A stretch of DNA of 41,947 bases from NCBI GenBank assembly GCA_934364795.1, contig CAKRMK010000030.1:1-41947 (forward strand), written 5' to 3'. The position numbers and the translations under genes are program-made. This stretch comes from an uncultured Blautia sp. (GTDB lineage: Bacteria; Bacillota; Clostridia; Lachnospirales; Lachnospiraceae). The notes under the pieces were generated by a model. It searched no databases. It had not been told where the DNA came from and saw only the letters and a list, made by a program, of their open reading frames with translations. The stretch's first letter is position 1. Each line of letters opens with the position of its first letter. Shown here piece after piece: positions 16,086-24,016 of the stretch.

Positions 16086-16778
16086 ATGAATTTATTTGAA
16101 ATGAAGCACATAAAGAAAAGTTTTGGAGCTTTGGATGTTCTGAAGGATATTTCTCTGGAAGTGGACAAGGGAGAAGTCCTTAGTATTATAGGTCCGTCCG
16201 GTTCCGGCAAATCTACATTGCTTCGCTGTGCTACAGGTCTTGAAAACCCTGATTCCGGCGAAATTGTCAAAAATGGAAAGATTGGTCTGGTATTTCAGAA
16301 TTTTAATCTTTTTCCTCATTTTTCAGTAATCAAAAATATTACAGATGCCCCCATCCGGGTTCAGAAAAGAGACAAAAAAGAAGTGTACGCCCAGGCGAGA
16401 GAGCTTCTGAAAAAAATGGGACTTTCAGACAAAGAGAACTATTATCCATATCAGCTTTCCGGTGGACAGCAGCAGAGGGTTTCTATTGCAAGGGCACTTT
16501 GCATGAATCCGGATATTCTGTTTTTTGATGAGCCTACTTCAGCACTTGACCCGGAGCTGACAGGGGAGATCCTGAAAGTTATTAAAAATCTGGCAGCAGA
16601 GCATATTACAATGGTGATCGTGACTCATGAGATGAGCTTTGCAAGAGATATTTCAGACAGGATCATTTTTATGGATGACGGCCTGATCGCTGTGGAAGGT
16701 ACTCCGGAAGAGGTATTTTCTTCTGATCATGTGCGTATGAAGGAATTTCTGGGGAAATTCCATCAAGGGCTTGCTTAA
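16086..16778 (+). CDS. Polar amino-acid ABC transporter ATP-binding protein
   Basis: A 230-residue ATPase with Walker [10 protein letters not shown] (about residues 35-43), Q-loop [10 protein letters not shown], signature [15 protein letters not shown], Walker [15 protein letters not shown] and the switch histidine in VIVTHEMSF. Length and motifs are those of the GlnQ/HisP group. It powers the permease encoded just before it. The spacing from the permease gene (84 bp) is enlarged by a repeat fragment. The purB promoter overlaps its last codons. Confidence 0.94.
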   Translation: MNLFEMKHIKKSFGALDVLKDISLEVDKGEVLSIIGPSGSGKSTLLRCATGLENPDSGEIVKNGKIGLVFQNFNLFPHFSVIKNITDAPIRVQKRDKKEVYAQARELLKKMGLSDKENYYPYQLSGGQQQRVSIARALCMNPDILFFDEPTSALDPELTGEILKVIKNLAAEHITMVIVTHEMSFARDISDRIIFMDDGLIAVEGTPEEVFSSDHVRMKEFLGKFHQGLA

Positions 16779-16799
16779 AAACAAAGGATGTTATATAAT
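16771..16799 (+). promoter_or_regulatory. Promoter of purB
   Basis: TTGCTT (16771-16776), a 17-bp spacer and a perfect TATAAT (16794-16799). The -35 lies inside the end of the ATPase gene. Transcription from about 16806 rules out starts of purB near 16788 and leaves a leader of about 80 nt. Confidence 0.75.
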
Positions 16800-16883
16800 C
16801 CCCTTGTATGCGGGAAAAAGATAACTTTTTCAATTAAACATATAATGGAATCTGACATCAGAAAAAGAAACAGGAGAGAGAAA

Positions 16884-18317
16884 ATGAGTACAGACAGATA
16901 CACAAGCCCTTTGTCTGAGCGTTATGCCAGCAAGGAAATGCAGTACATTTTTTCACAGGATATGAAATTCCGTACCTGGAGAAGACTCTGGATCGCTCTG
17001 GCAGAGACTGAGAAAGAGCTTGGACTGAACATTACCCAGGAACAGATTGACGAGCTGAAAGCACATGCTGACGATATCAATTATGATGTTGCCAAGGCGC
17101 GCGAGAAAGAAGTACGTCACGATGTTATGTCCCATGTGTATGCATATGGCGTACAGTGCCCGAAGGCAAAGGGAATCATCCACCTGGGAGCAACATCCTG
17201 TTATGTAGGAGATAATACAGATATTATTGTTATGACAGAAGCGCTGAAGCTGGTTCAGAAGAAACTGGTGAACGTAATTGCAGAGCTTTCCAAGTTTGCT
17301 GACAAATATAAAGATCAGCCCACTCTTGCATTTACCCATTTCCAGCCTGCACAGCCAACTACAGTAGGCAAACGTGCCACTTTGTGGACACAGGAATTTA
17401 TGATGGATCTTGAAGATCTTGAGTATGTGCTTGGCACCATCAAGCTTCTTGGCTCCAAGGGAACTACAGGAACACAGGCAAGCTTTCTGGAGCTGTTTGA
17501 CGGAGACCAGGAGACCATTGACAAGATCGATCCTATGATCGCTGCCAAGATGGGCTTTAAGGAATGCTATCCGGTGTCCGGACAGACTTACTCCCGTAAG
17601 GTAGATACCCGTGTTGTGAATGTTCTTGCCGGAATTGCAGCAAGTGCACATAAAATGTCCAATGACATCCGCCTTCTTCAGCATCTGAAAGAAGTAGAAG
17701 AGCCATTTGAGAAATCACAGATCGGATCTTCCGCTATGGCGTATAAGAGAAATCCTATGAGAAGTGAACGTATCGCTTCCCTTTCCAGATATGTAATGGT
17801 AGACGCACTGAATCCTGCCATCACTTCTGCAACCCAGTGGTTTGAGAGAACTCTGGATGATTCTGCCAACAAGCGTCTTTCTGTACCGGAAGGCTTCCTT
17901 GCAATTGACGGAATTCTGGATCTCTGCCTGAATGTTGTAGACGGACTTGTGGTTTATCCGAAAGTTATTGAGAAACACATGATGGCAGAGCTGCCGTTTA
18001 TGGCTACCGAGAATATTATGATGGATGCGGTGAAAGCAGGCGGAGACCGTCAGGAACTTCATGAGCGCATTCGTGAGCTTTCTATGGAAGCAGGAAAGAA
18101 TGTTAAGGTAGAAGGAAAGGATAACAACCTTCTTGAGCTGATTGCAGCTGATCCTGCATTTAATCTTACACTGGAAGAACTTCAGAAGACCATGGATCCG
18201 AAGAAGTATGTAGGACGCGCCAAAGAGCAGACAGAGAACTTTATTTCAAAAGTTGTGAAGCCGGTTCTGGATTCTCACAGTGAAATGCTGGGAATGACAG
18301 CGGAAATTAACGTCTGA
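16884..18317 (+). CDS. purB: Adenylosuccinate lyase
   Basis: A 477-residue fumarase/aspartase-superfamily enzyme. It acts twice in purine synthesis, splitting SAICAR to AICAR and adenylosuccinate to AMP, each time releasing fumarate. The signature SSAMAYKRNPMRSE (about residues 280-293) carries the catalytic loop, and TSCYVGDNTD and THFQPAQPTT are active-site segments. The ATG at 16884 is chosen for AGGAGAG upstream and for the promoter position. It is followed 52 bp later by purA, so two consecutive AMP-branch enzymes are co-located. No purine riboswitch was seen in the leader. Confidence 0.95.
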   Translation: MSTDRYTSPLSERYASKEMQYIFSQDMKFRTWRRLWIALAETEKELGLNITQEQIDELKAHADDINYDVAKAREKEVRHDVMSHVYAYGVQCPKAKGIIHLGATSCYVGDNTDIIVMTEALKLVQKKLVNVIAELSKFADKYKDQPTLAFTHFQPAQPTTVGKRATLWTQEFMMDLEDLEYVLGTIKLLGSKGTTGTQASFLELFDGDQETIDKIDPMIAAKMGFKECYPVSGQTYSRKVDTRVVNVLAGIAASAHKMSNDIRLLQHLKEVEEPFEKSQIGSSAMAYKRNPMRSERIASLSRYVMVDALNPAITSATQWFERTLDDSANKRLSVPEGFLAIDGILDLCLNVVDGLVVYPKVIEKHMMAELPFMATENIMMDAVKAGGDRQELHERIRELSMEAGKNVKVEGKDNNLLELIAADPAFNLTLEELQKTMDPKKYVGRAKEQTENFISKVVKPVLDSHSEMLGMTAEINV

Positions 18318-18369
18318 TAATTTATAGGATGCAGGGCATTTTTGCCCTATATTAGGAGGAAATGAAATT

Positions 18370-19650
18370 ATGATCAAAGCAGTAGTTGGAGCAAACTGGG
18401 GAGACGAGGGAAAAGGTAAGATTACCGATATGCTTGCAGAGAAAGCAGATATTATCGTTAGATTCCAGGGTGGTGCAAATGCTGGACATACTATCGTAAA
18501 TGATTACGGTAAGTTCGCACTTCACACACTTCCGTCAGGTGTATTTTACGGACACACCACAAGTGTGATCGGAAATGGTGTTGCACTGAACATTCCGGTA
18601 TTTTTCAAAGAATATAACGAAGTTGTAAGCAAAGGAGTTCCTGCACCGAAGATTCTTATTTCTGACAGAGCACAGATGGTTATGCCATATCACATTCTGT
18701 TCGATCAGTATGAGGAAGAGCGTCTGGGTGGAAAATCCTTTGGTTCTACCAAATCTGGTATTGCACCTTTTTACTCAGATAAATATGCAAAAATCGGTTT
18801 CCAGGTAAATGAGCTTTTTGACGAAGACCGTCTGAAAGAAAAACTTGCAAGTGTATGCGAGACAAAGAATGTTCTTCTTGAGCATTTATATCACAAACCT
18901 CTTCTGAATGTAGATGAGCTTTTTGCAGAGCTGATGGAATACAAGAAGATGGTTGAGCCATATGTATGTGATGTTTCCCTTTACCTGAACAATGCATTAA
19001 AAGAGGGCAAGGAGATTCTTCTTGAGGGTCAGCTTGGAACTCTGAAAGACCCGGATCACGGAATTTATCCGATGGTTACTTCATCTTCTACTCTTGCTGC
19101 ATATGGTGCAATCGGAGCTGGTGTTCCACCATATGAGATCCAGAAGATTGTTGTTGTAAGCAAGGCTTACTCAAGTGCAGTAGGAGCCGGTGCTTTTGTT
19201 TCCGAAATCTTTGGAGAGGAAGCTGATGAGCTTAGAAGACGCGGTGGTGACGGCGGAGAGTACGGTGCTACTACAGGCCGTCCGAGACGTATGGGATGGT
19301 ATGACTGTGTTGCTTCCAAATATGGCTGCCGTCTCCAGGGTGCTACTGATGTGGCATTTACAGTACTTGACGTACTTGGCTATCTGGATGAGATTCCGGT
19401 TTGCGTAGCTTATGATATTGATGGTGAGATCACCACAGATTTCCCGACCACAGCGAAGCTTGAGAAAGCAAAACCTGTAATCGAGAAGCTTCCGGGATGG
19501 AAATGCGATATCCGTGGAATTAAGAAATATGAGGATCTTCCGGAGAACTGCAGAAAATACATCGAGTTTATCGAGGAGAAGATCGGATATCCGATCACTA
19601 TGGTTTCCAACGGACCGGGAAGAAACGATATTATTTACAGAAATAAATAA
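18370..19650 (+). CDS. purA: Adenylosuccinate synthetase
   Basis: A 426-residue GTP-dependent enzyme joining IMP and aspartate to form adenylosuccinate, the first committed step to AMP. NWGDEGKGK (about residues 9-17) is the GTP-binding loop. GGANAGHT follows with the catalytic His, and TTGRPRRMGWYD lies near residue 300. Length is normal. AGGAGG (18354-18359) lies 10 bp before the ATG. A small hairpin (AGGGC/GCCCT) lies in the purB-purA gap and might cause partial attenuation. It takes the product path of purB upstream. Confidence 0.95.
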   Translation: MIKAVVGANWGDEGKGKITDMLAEKADIIVRFQGGANAGHTIVNDYGKFALHTLPSGVFYGHTTSVIGNGVALNIPVFFKEYNEVVSKGVPAPKILISDRAQMVMPYHILFDQYEEERLGGKSFGSTKSGIAPFYSDKYAKIGFQVNELFDEDRLKEKLASVCETKNVLLEHLYHKPLLNVDELFAELMEYKKMVEPYVCDVSLYLNNALKEGKEILLEGQLGTLKDPDHGIYPMVTSSSTLAAYGAIGAGVPPYEIQKIVVVSKAYSSAVGAGAFVSEIFGEEADELRRRGGDGGEYGATTGRPRRMGWYDCVASKYGCRLQGATDVAFTVLDVLGYLDEIPVCVAYDIDGEITTDFPTTAKLEKAKPVIEKLPGWKCDIRGIKKYEDLPENCRKYIEFIEEKIGYPITMVSNGPGRNDIIYRNK

Positions 19651-19701
19651 TCAGCACAGAAGTGATAAAAATCTGCTGCTTATATGCAAGAAAATTGACT
19701 G

Positions 19702-19723
19702 CGCCGGAGACTTTTCTCCGGCG
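19702..19723 (+). terminator. Terminator after purA
   Basis: CGCCGGAG (19702-19709) and CTCCGGCG (19716-19723) form a perfect 8-bp stem with a 6-base loop. The following tract (TGTGTTGTATT) is only moderately T-rich. Confidence 0.55.
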
Positions 19724-19793
19724 TGTGTTGTATTATATGATACCAGTGCCAAAAGTGATGAAAGGTTTTAAACGTGGTGATAAAGGAAAAAAT

Positions 19794-20615
19794 ATGAAGA
19801 ATTTTAAACGTATTGCGGCTATTCTTGGAGTAGTAATTTTACTGGCTGTGTGTTGTCTTCCTATGATTTTTGCATTTGGAAGCGGAGAGAATTCACAGGG
19901 GAATTTTAAAGCAGCAGTTGGAATGGTAATTTTGGTTCCAGTGCTGGCATATGTGTTTTTGATGGTATATAAATTACTGAAAAAAGAGACAAAGGAGGCA
20001 GAGGGTGACGTGAAAAATATTATTTTTGATGTGGGACAGGTTCTTGTGAGCTATGACTGGGAAGGTTATCTGAAAAGCTTTCATTTTCCGGCAGAAGAGG
20101 AAAAGCTTATAGCAGAAAAGGTTTTTAAAAGCCAGACCTGGAATGAGCGGGATAAGGGACTTCTTCCAGAAGAAGAGTATCTGAAGAAGTTCATAGCTGC
20201 TCTTCCGGCAGAATATGAAGAAGATGTGAAGGAAGTAATCGCACAGTCGGAAAAATCTGTTGGAATCAAGGATTATGCCAAGACCTGGACAAGCTATCTG
20301 AAAAGCCAGGGCTATCATTTGTATGTTCTGTCAAACTACAGTCAGTTTATGCTGGATCATACCAGAGAAAATAAAATGCCCTTCCTGGAAAATATGGACG
20401 GAGTTGTTTTTTCCTGCGAGGTAAAAGAAATCAAGCCGGAACCTGAAATTTATAAGCTTCTTCTTTCCAGATATGGATTAAAAGCAGAAGAAAGTGTATT
20501 TTTGGATGACCGCGAGGAAAACTGCGAGGCTGCGAGAAAGCTTGGAATTAAGGCTATCCAGTTCCATGATCTGAAGCAGGCTGCAAAAGAGCTGGAAAAG
20601 CTTGGTGTGAAATAA
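19794..20615 (+). CDS. HAD-superfamily hydrolase with an N-terminal two-helix membrane domain
   Basis: A 273-residue protein in two parts. Residues 1-70 hold two membrane helices (about 7-27 and 41-61). From about residue 73 there is a subfamily IA HAD phosphatase: IIFDVGQVLVSYDW (motif I), LYVLSNYS (motif II), the lysine segment KEIKPEPEIY and FLDDREENCEAA (motif IV). Substrate unknown. AAGGA precedes ATG 19794. Inside the gene, AAAGGAGG (19991-19998) stands 11 bp before in-frame GTG 20010, exactly where the HAD domain starts, so a soluble short form may also be made. Hydrolase identity is firm; the dual start is an inference. Confidence 0.8.
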   Translation: MKNFKRIAAILGVVILLAVCCLPMIFAFGSGENSQGNFKAAVGMVILVPVLAYVFLMVYKLLKKETKEAEGDVKNIIFDVGQVLVSYDWEGYLKSFHFPAEEEKLIAEKVFKSQTWNERDKGLLPEEEYLKKFIAALPAEYEEDVKEVIAQSEKSVGIKDYAKTWTSYLKSQGYHLYVLSNYSQFMLDHTRENKMPFLENMDGVVFSCEVKEIKPEPEIYKLLLSRYGLKAEESVFLDDREENCEAARKLGIKAIQFHDLKQAAKELEKLGVK

Positions 20616-20689
20616 GTGGGGGAAAATATCTTTCTACAAGATAATCTGTCAGGATAATTTTCCGGACACTGTCTGGAAAAAGCTTAAAA

Positions 20690-20737
20690 CGCCTTAGACT
20701 TACGGATTTCGTCAGGTCTAAGGCGCTTTCTCTTTTT
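20690..20737 (+). terminator. Terminator after the HAD gene
   Basis: CGCCTTAGAC (20690-20699) pairs perfectly with GTCTAAGGCG (20716-20725), followed by a T-rich run. The rest of the 260-bp gap holds only the fic promoter. Confidence 0.85.
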
Positions 20738-20798
20738 ATATCAAAAATTATCATTTTGAAATAGTCTGTGGAAGGTCAGTTTCCAGGTGGATTAAGCG

Positions 20799-20827
20799 TT
20801 GATGTTATGGGAAGAAACGTATATAAT
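20799..20827 (+). promoter_or_regulatory. Promoter of the VbhA-Fic operon
   Basis: TTGATG (20799-20804), a 17-bp spacer and a perfect TATAAT (20822-20827), ending 48 bp before the antitoxin start. Confidence 0.7.
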
Positions 20828-20875
20828 AAAAGATAGAAACAGATGACTGGAAGAACCTGAAAAGGAGGTATTGTT

Positions 20876-21043
20876 ATGGTAATGAATAAAGAAGCGAAAA
20901 GCGTTAGAAATGTAGTGGCAACCATGGCAATTGAGGATATGTATCTGAGCAGGGAATTTGTAAACGAACTTGTGAAGGTGGCAAATGGCGAGAGAACATC
21001 AGAATCTTTGAGACAGGAAGTAATTAAAAAATATGCCAGATAA
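20876..21043 (+). CDS. VbhA-type antitoxin of a Fic toxin-antitoxin pair
   Basis: A 55-residue protein whose stop codon overlaps the fic start by 11 bp. The segment TMAIED (T-x-x-x-E-D) matches the inhibitory (S/T)xxxE(G/N) helix of class I Fic antitoxins, whose Glu blocks the ATP-binding site of Fic. The C-terminal part (ELVKVANGERTSESLRQEV) resembles the second helical half of Bartonella VbhA. Having Asp rather than Gly/Asn after the Glu is a small deviation. A perfect AAAGGAGG (20861-20868) lies 7 bp before ATG 20876. Identification combines position, size and motif. Confidence 0.82.
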   Translation: MVMNKEAKSVRNVVATMAIEDMYLSREFVNELVKVANGERTSESLRQEVIKKYAR

Positions 21044-21794
21044 TAAATATTGTTATCCAGAATCAGACGTATTAAAAAATAAACTAAACATCACAGATGC
21101 CAGGGAATTGTTTGAGGCTGAAAAAGAACTAACTGCAATCCGGCTTCGCGAATTACAGGAAAATCCCGTTAGAGGTAAATTTGATTTTGCACATCTGAAG
21201 GCTATACACAAATATATTTTTCAGGATATCTACGAATGGGCTGGAGAAATCCGGACTGTGGAAATCGGGAAGGGAAATTTATTTTGTACAACAGCATTTA
21301 TTCCTGAGTATGCGTCTTCTGTATTTCGCAAATATTTTCCCCAGTGTAATTCAGCAAAGAAAGATAGGAATGAATTTATAAAAGCTTTTGCAGACAATTA
21401 TGGAGACTTAAACGCCCTGCATCCTTTCCGTGAAGGGAATGGAAGAACGCAGCGAGAATTTGCAAGGCTTGTATGTTTTGAGTGTGGATATGATTTCAAT
21501 TTGTCTTGTGCTACACATAAAGAAATGCTAGAGGCTAGTATGTTGTCCTTTGATAAAGCCGATAGTTCCTTATTTGTGAACATTTTTTCCAGAGCGGTTG
21601 TTCCGTATGATTCGCAAGTGGAAAACGAATCTGTGGTATTGAATATTTTAACATCTGATGACCTGATAATTGGTGCGCCAGATGAGGGATATGAGTATTA
21701 TGAATATGGTGAAAAAGTTAATGCAACTGTCTATAATGAAATATACAAGGCGAGAATCCGGAAAATGGATGCAGAAACTTTGAAAGAAGAATAG
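21033..21794 (+). CDS. fic: Fic-domain AMP transferase (toxin)
   Basis: A 253-residue Fic protein. The catalytic motif HPFREGNGRTQREF begins at His130 and fits the canonical HxFx(D/E)GNGRxxR, so it should transfer AMP from ATP to a target protein hydroxyl. The flap region (KGNLFCTTAFI, about residues 84-94) and IYEWAGEIRTV are typical. Class I Fic toxins such as VbhT AMPylate DNA gyrase and topoisomerase IV; the target here is unknown. No secretion signal is seen, so it should act in the cell. The C-terminal 65 residues are outside the Fic core. It is translated from an overlap with its antitoxin and ends at a strong terminator. Confidence 0.92.
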   Translation: MPDNKYCYPESDVLKNKLNITDARELFEAEKELTAIRLRELQENPVRGKFDFAHLKAIHKYIFQDIYEWAGEIRTVEIGKGNLFCTTAFIPEYASSVFRKYFPQCNSAKKDRNEFIKAFADNYGDLNALHPFREGNGRTQREFARLVCFECGYDFNLSCATHKEMLEASMLSFDKADSSLFVNIFSRAVVPYDSQVENESVVLNILTSDDLIIGAPDEGYEYYEYGEKVNATVYNEIYKARIRKMDAETLKEE

Positions 21795-21807
21795 GAAACA
21801 GGTAATA

Positions 21808-21849
21808 AATAGCCCCGGATCCGCAATTTTGGCGGATTCCAGGGCTATT
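21808..21849 (+). terminator. Terminator after fic
   Basis: AATAGCCC with GGATCCGC pairs with GCGGATTCC and GGGCTATT, a long stem with small bulges. The U tract after it is poor. Confidence 0.65.
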
Positions 21850-21892
21850 CGGGGAGGATATAAGTTAATCTCATTTTTCTTTTGTACGTTCT

Positions 21893-21934
21893 CATTGAAG
21901 GGGGTTCAATGAATGGTCTGTTCATCTTATGAAC
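21893..21934. promoter_or_regulatory. Two adjacent inverted repeats in the fic-SEC-C gap
   Basis: CATTGAA-GGGGG-TTCAATG (21893-21911) and GTTCAT-CTT-ATGAAC (21920-21934) are perfect dyads of 7 and 6 bp. They lie in a 340-bp gap that otherwise holds the fic terminator and the promoter at 22049. They could be operator sites. No partner protein is evident. Confidence 0.35.
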
Positions 21935-22048
21935 ATTCATAGTATAAACGGATGCGCGATTTTTTATACATATTTGCCAGAAAAATATACAGAAATTTAT
22001 GAAAATCTTAGAAGAAACAACAGGAGCCTATTTGAGACAAAATAGGAT

Positions 22049-22077
22049 TTGTTTTTTCAGTAAAAAGATGGTATAAT
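22049..22077 (+). promoter_or_regulatory. Promoter of the SEC-C gene
   Basis: TTGTTT (22049-22054), a 17-bp spacer and a perfect TATAAT (22072-22077). Confidence 0.65.
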
Positions 22078-22135
22078 ATACTTCAGCTGTAAAACGGCAT
22101 ATTTACGAAATTATTGTTGAAAAGAGGAATAAGAA

Positions 22136-22651
22136 ATGAGCGATAAGACCATTTTAGAGCAGTGGCGTGCCATTGCCTATGACCAGCAGGCAGACCGCAA
22201 TAAACTTCAGCAGTTCTGGGCAAGATACTTTAGCATTGAGAAGAACATTTATGCACAGCTTCTTGAAAATCCGGACGAAGTTGTAACCGGTACAGTTAAG
22301 GAACTGGCAGAGAAATATAATCAGCAGGTACTTACAATGGTTGGTTTCCTTGATGGAATCAATGACAGCCTGAAAGTTCCAAACCCCATCGAGACTATGG
22401 ATGAGAATACAACTGTAAGTCTTTGCTTCGATAAGGAACTTCTTTACAAGAACATGGTAGATGCCAAGGCTGACTGGCTCTATGAGCTTCCACAGTGGGA
22501 TAAGATCTTTACTCCAGAAAAACGTAAAGAGCTTTTCCTTGAGCAGAAGAAATCCGGTACAGTTGTAAAGGCACACAAGATCGGACGTAACGATCCGTGT
22601 CCATGCGGAAGCGGAAAGAAATATAAATTCTGCTGTGGCAGAAATAAATAA
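22136..22651 (+). CDS. SEC-C zinc-motif protein
   Basis: A 171-residue protein. The N-terminal 140 residues are helical and acidic ([28 protein letters not shown]) and match no family I know by name. The C-terminus is a clear SEC-C zinc-binding motif, [19 protein letters not shown], as found at the end of SecA and in many stand-alone proteins. In SecA the motif contacts SecB and ribosomes. A link to translation or protein folding is possible, but no function can be assigned. The gene has its own promoter and stands alone. Confidence 0.82.
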   Translation: MSDKTILEQWRAIAYDQQADRNKLQQFWARYFSIEKNIYAQLLENPDEVVTGTVKELAEKYNQQVLTMVGFLDGINDSLKVPNPIETMDENTTVSLCFDKELLYKNMVDAKADWLYELPQWDKIFTPEKRKELFLEQKKSGTVVKAHKIGRNDPCPCGSGKKYKFCCGRNK

Positions 22652-22689
22652 TTTGAAAATAATGTAAATACGGGGACGGATTGTGGATA

Positions 22690-22698
22690 TGTTATAAT
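22690..22698 (+). promoter_or_regulatory. Extended -10 promoter before the YdcF gene
   Basis: TGTTATAAT: a perfect TATAAT at 22693-22698 with TG one base upstream, and no clear -35. Confidence 0.45.
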
Positions 22699-22787
22699 GT
22701 CTGCAGTCCGTCTCTTTGTATAAGAAAGCGAAATTCCATAATGTATATGGATTGCTTTGAAAGCCATAAATTTTTTGCAGGAGGTAA

Positions 22788-23540
22788 ATGAAACTGAGTC
22801 TTTTATGTTTTTGTACAGGCATTATCTGTCTGGTTTATTATCTGATCATAGTTGTGTATGCCGGAATTACAACAGATTTTTCGTGGATCTGGGTATTGGC
22901 TGCGGCTTTTCTGGAAGGCGGTGCAGCAGTTCTTCATTATGGAAAAAATCATCCCGGTTTTTTTTCAGTCTGGCTTAAATATGTGGTATTGGTTATTATT
23001 TTTGCTGGTACAATCTGTTTCTGGGTTATTTGCAGCCATATTATTTCCGGAATGAAAACGAAAGCCGGTGAGAATCTGGATTATGTGGTGGTACTTGGTG
23101 CCCATGTAAAAGGCGAGAAGCCTTCGAAAGCACTGGAACTTCGTCTGAAAGCCGCGCTGAAATATGCCAGAGAGAACCCGGATACCGTTTTGATTCTTTC
23201 CGGTGGACAGGGATTCGGGGAAGATATTACAGAAGCGAAATGTATGGAAAATTATCTTACAGCTCATGGAATTTCGAAGAAACGTCTGGTACTGGAAGAA
23301 AAATCTACCAGCACAAAGGAAAATCTGAAATTTTCGGATGAAATCACAGGCTGCAGCAGGAAAAATACAGGAATTCTGTCTAACAATTTTCATGTTTACC
23401 GGGCTGTGAAGCTGGCACAAAAACTGGGCTATAGGAGCCCCTGTGGAATTGCAGCTGCGTCAGATCCTATTATGCAGATTCATTATGTTGTGAGGGAAGT
23501 GGCTGCAATTTTGAAAGAAAAGATAAAAGGAAACATCTGA
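22788..23540 (+). CDS. YdcF/ElyC family membrane protein (DUF218)
   Basis: A 250-residue protein. Three hydrophobic segments fill residues 1-90. A DUF218 domain follows, with LDYVVVLGAHVKGEKPS, ILSGGQGFGEDITEA and LVLEEKSTSTKENL, the usual nucleotide-fold landmarks, and ends with the NNFHVYRA segment. Family members include E. coli ElyC, involved in envelope polysaccharide homeostasis, and SanA. A cell-envelope role is likely, but the reaction is unknown. AGGAGG lies directly before ATG 22788. Confidence 0.85.
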   Translation: MKLSLLCFCTGIICLVYYLIIVVYAGITTDFSWIWVLAAAFLEGGAAVLHYGKNHPGFFSVWLKYVVLVIIFAGTICFWVICSHIISGMKTKAGENLDYVVVLGAHVKGEKPSKALELRLKAALKYARENPDTVLILSGGQGFGEDITEAKCMENYLTAHGISKKRLVLEEKSTSTKENLKFSDEITGCSRKNTGILSNNFHVYRAVKLAQKLGYRSPCGIAAASDPIMQIHYVVREVAAILKEKIKGNI

Positions 23541-23550
23541 AGGAAAACTG

Positions 23551-23579
23551 TTGACAAACCAAAAAGCCAAAGCTATAAT
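23551..23579 (+). promoter_or_regulatory. Promoter of the thrS T-box transcript
   Basis: A perfect TTGACA (23551-23556), a 17-bp spacer and a perfect TATAAT (23574-23579). Confidence 0.88.
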
Positions 23580-23586
23580 GAGGCAT

Positions 23587-23832
23587 AGTGATAAGAAAAC
23601 ACGTTGACGAGAAGAGTAAGCTGTGGAGTGTTTCAGAGAGAGGCAGGAAGCTGGAAATGCCTTATCAGGAAGCAGCCGAAAACTACCTCCGAGTGGCCCT
23701 AATCCGGTCCGGTGATTCCGTTACCATCAAATAAGTGGCCTGGTTTACAGATACGTATGCTATGGCAAGCAGGGTGGAACCGCGAGTATATTCGTCCCTT
23801 ACAATGCAAAGAAGCGTTGTAAGGGATTTTTT
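23587..23832 (+). promoter_or_regulatory. T-box riboswitch controlling thrS, threonine specifier
   Basis: The conserved T-box AGGGTGGAACCGCG is at 23771-23784. Upstream is a Stem I-like region with AGAGAGAGGC (about 23636-23644). The specifier loop GAAAACTACCTCCGAG contains ACC (23685-23687), a threonine codon. Downstream, CCCTTACAATGC (from 23796) pairs with GCGTTGTAAGGG (23814-23825), followed by T6, as the terminator. Uncharged tRNA-Thr should favour the antiterminator and allow thrS transcription. Confidence 0.92.
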
Positions 23833-23865
23833 ATTTCACACAACAGTGTGCTCGTCCCTGCGTTT

Positions 23866-23933
23866 GAGCGTTCCTGAAAATTATTTCCGCAAATGGTAAC
23901 ATACATCTTGCAGAAAAGTTTTTGGGGCAAACG
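23866..23933 (+). repeat. Palindromic repeat family, degenerate copy E
   Basis: GAGCG with TGAAAATTATTTCCGCAA (left part) and ACATCTTGCAGAAAAG to CAAACG (right part) match both ends of the 26027 element with the centre removed. It lies between the T-box terminator and thrS, and so within the thrS leader. Confidence 0.6.
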
Positions 23934-24016
23934 TTATCATACGTTTTTATGGTATCAGACAAATGGTTAAATGGTTGCCTGATATGTTTTCAGAAAAAGA
24001 AAAGGAGACACGAATC

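Noticed and set aside
16800..16883. Purine riboswitch in the purB leader
   Set aside because: The leader is short (about 80 nt) and lacks the conserved paired core and loop sequences.
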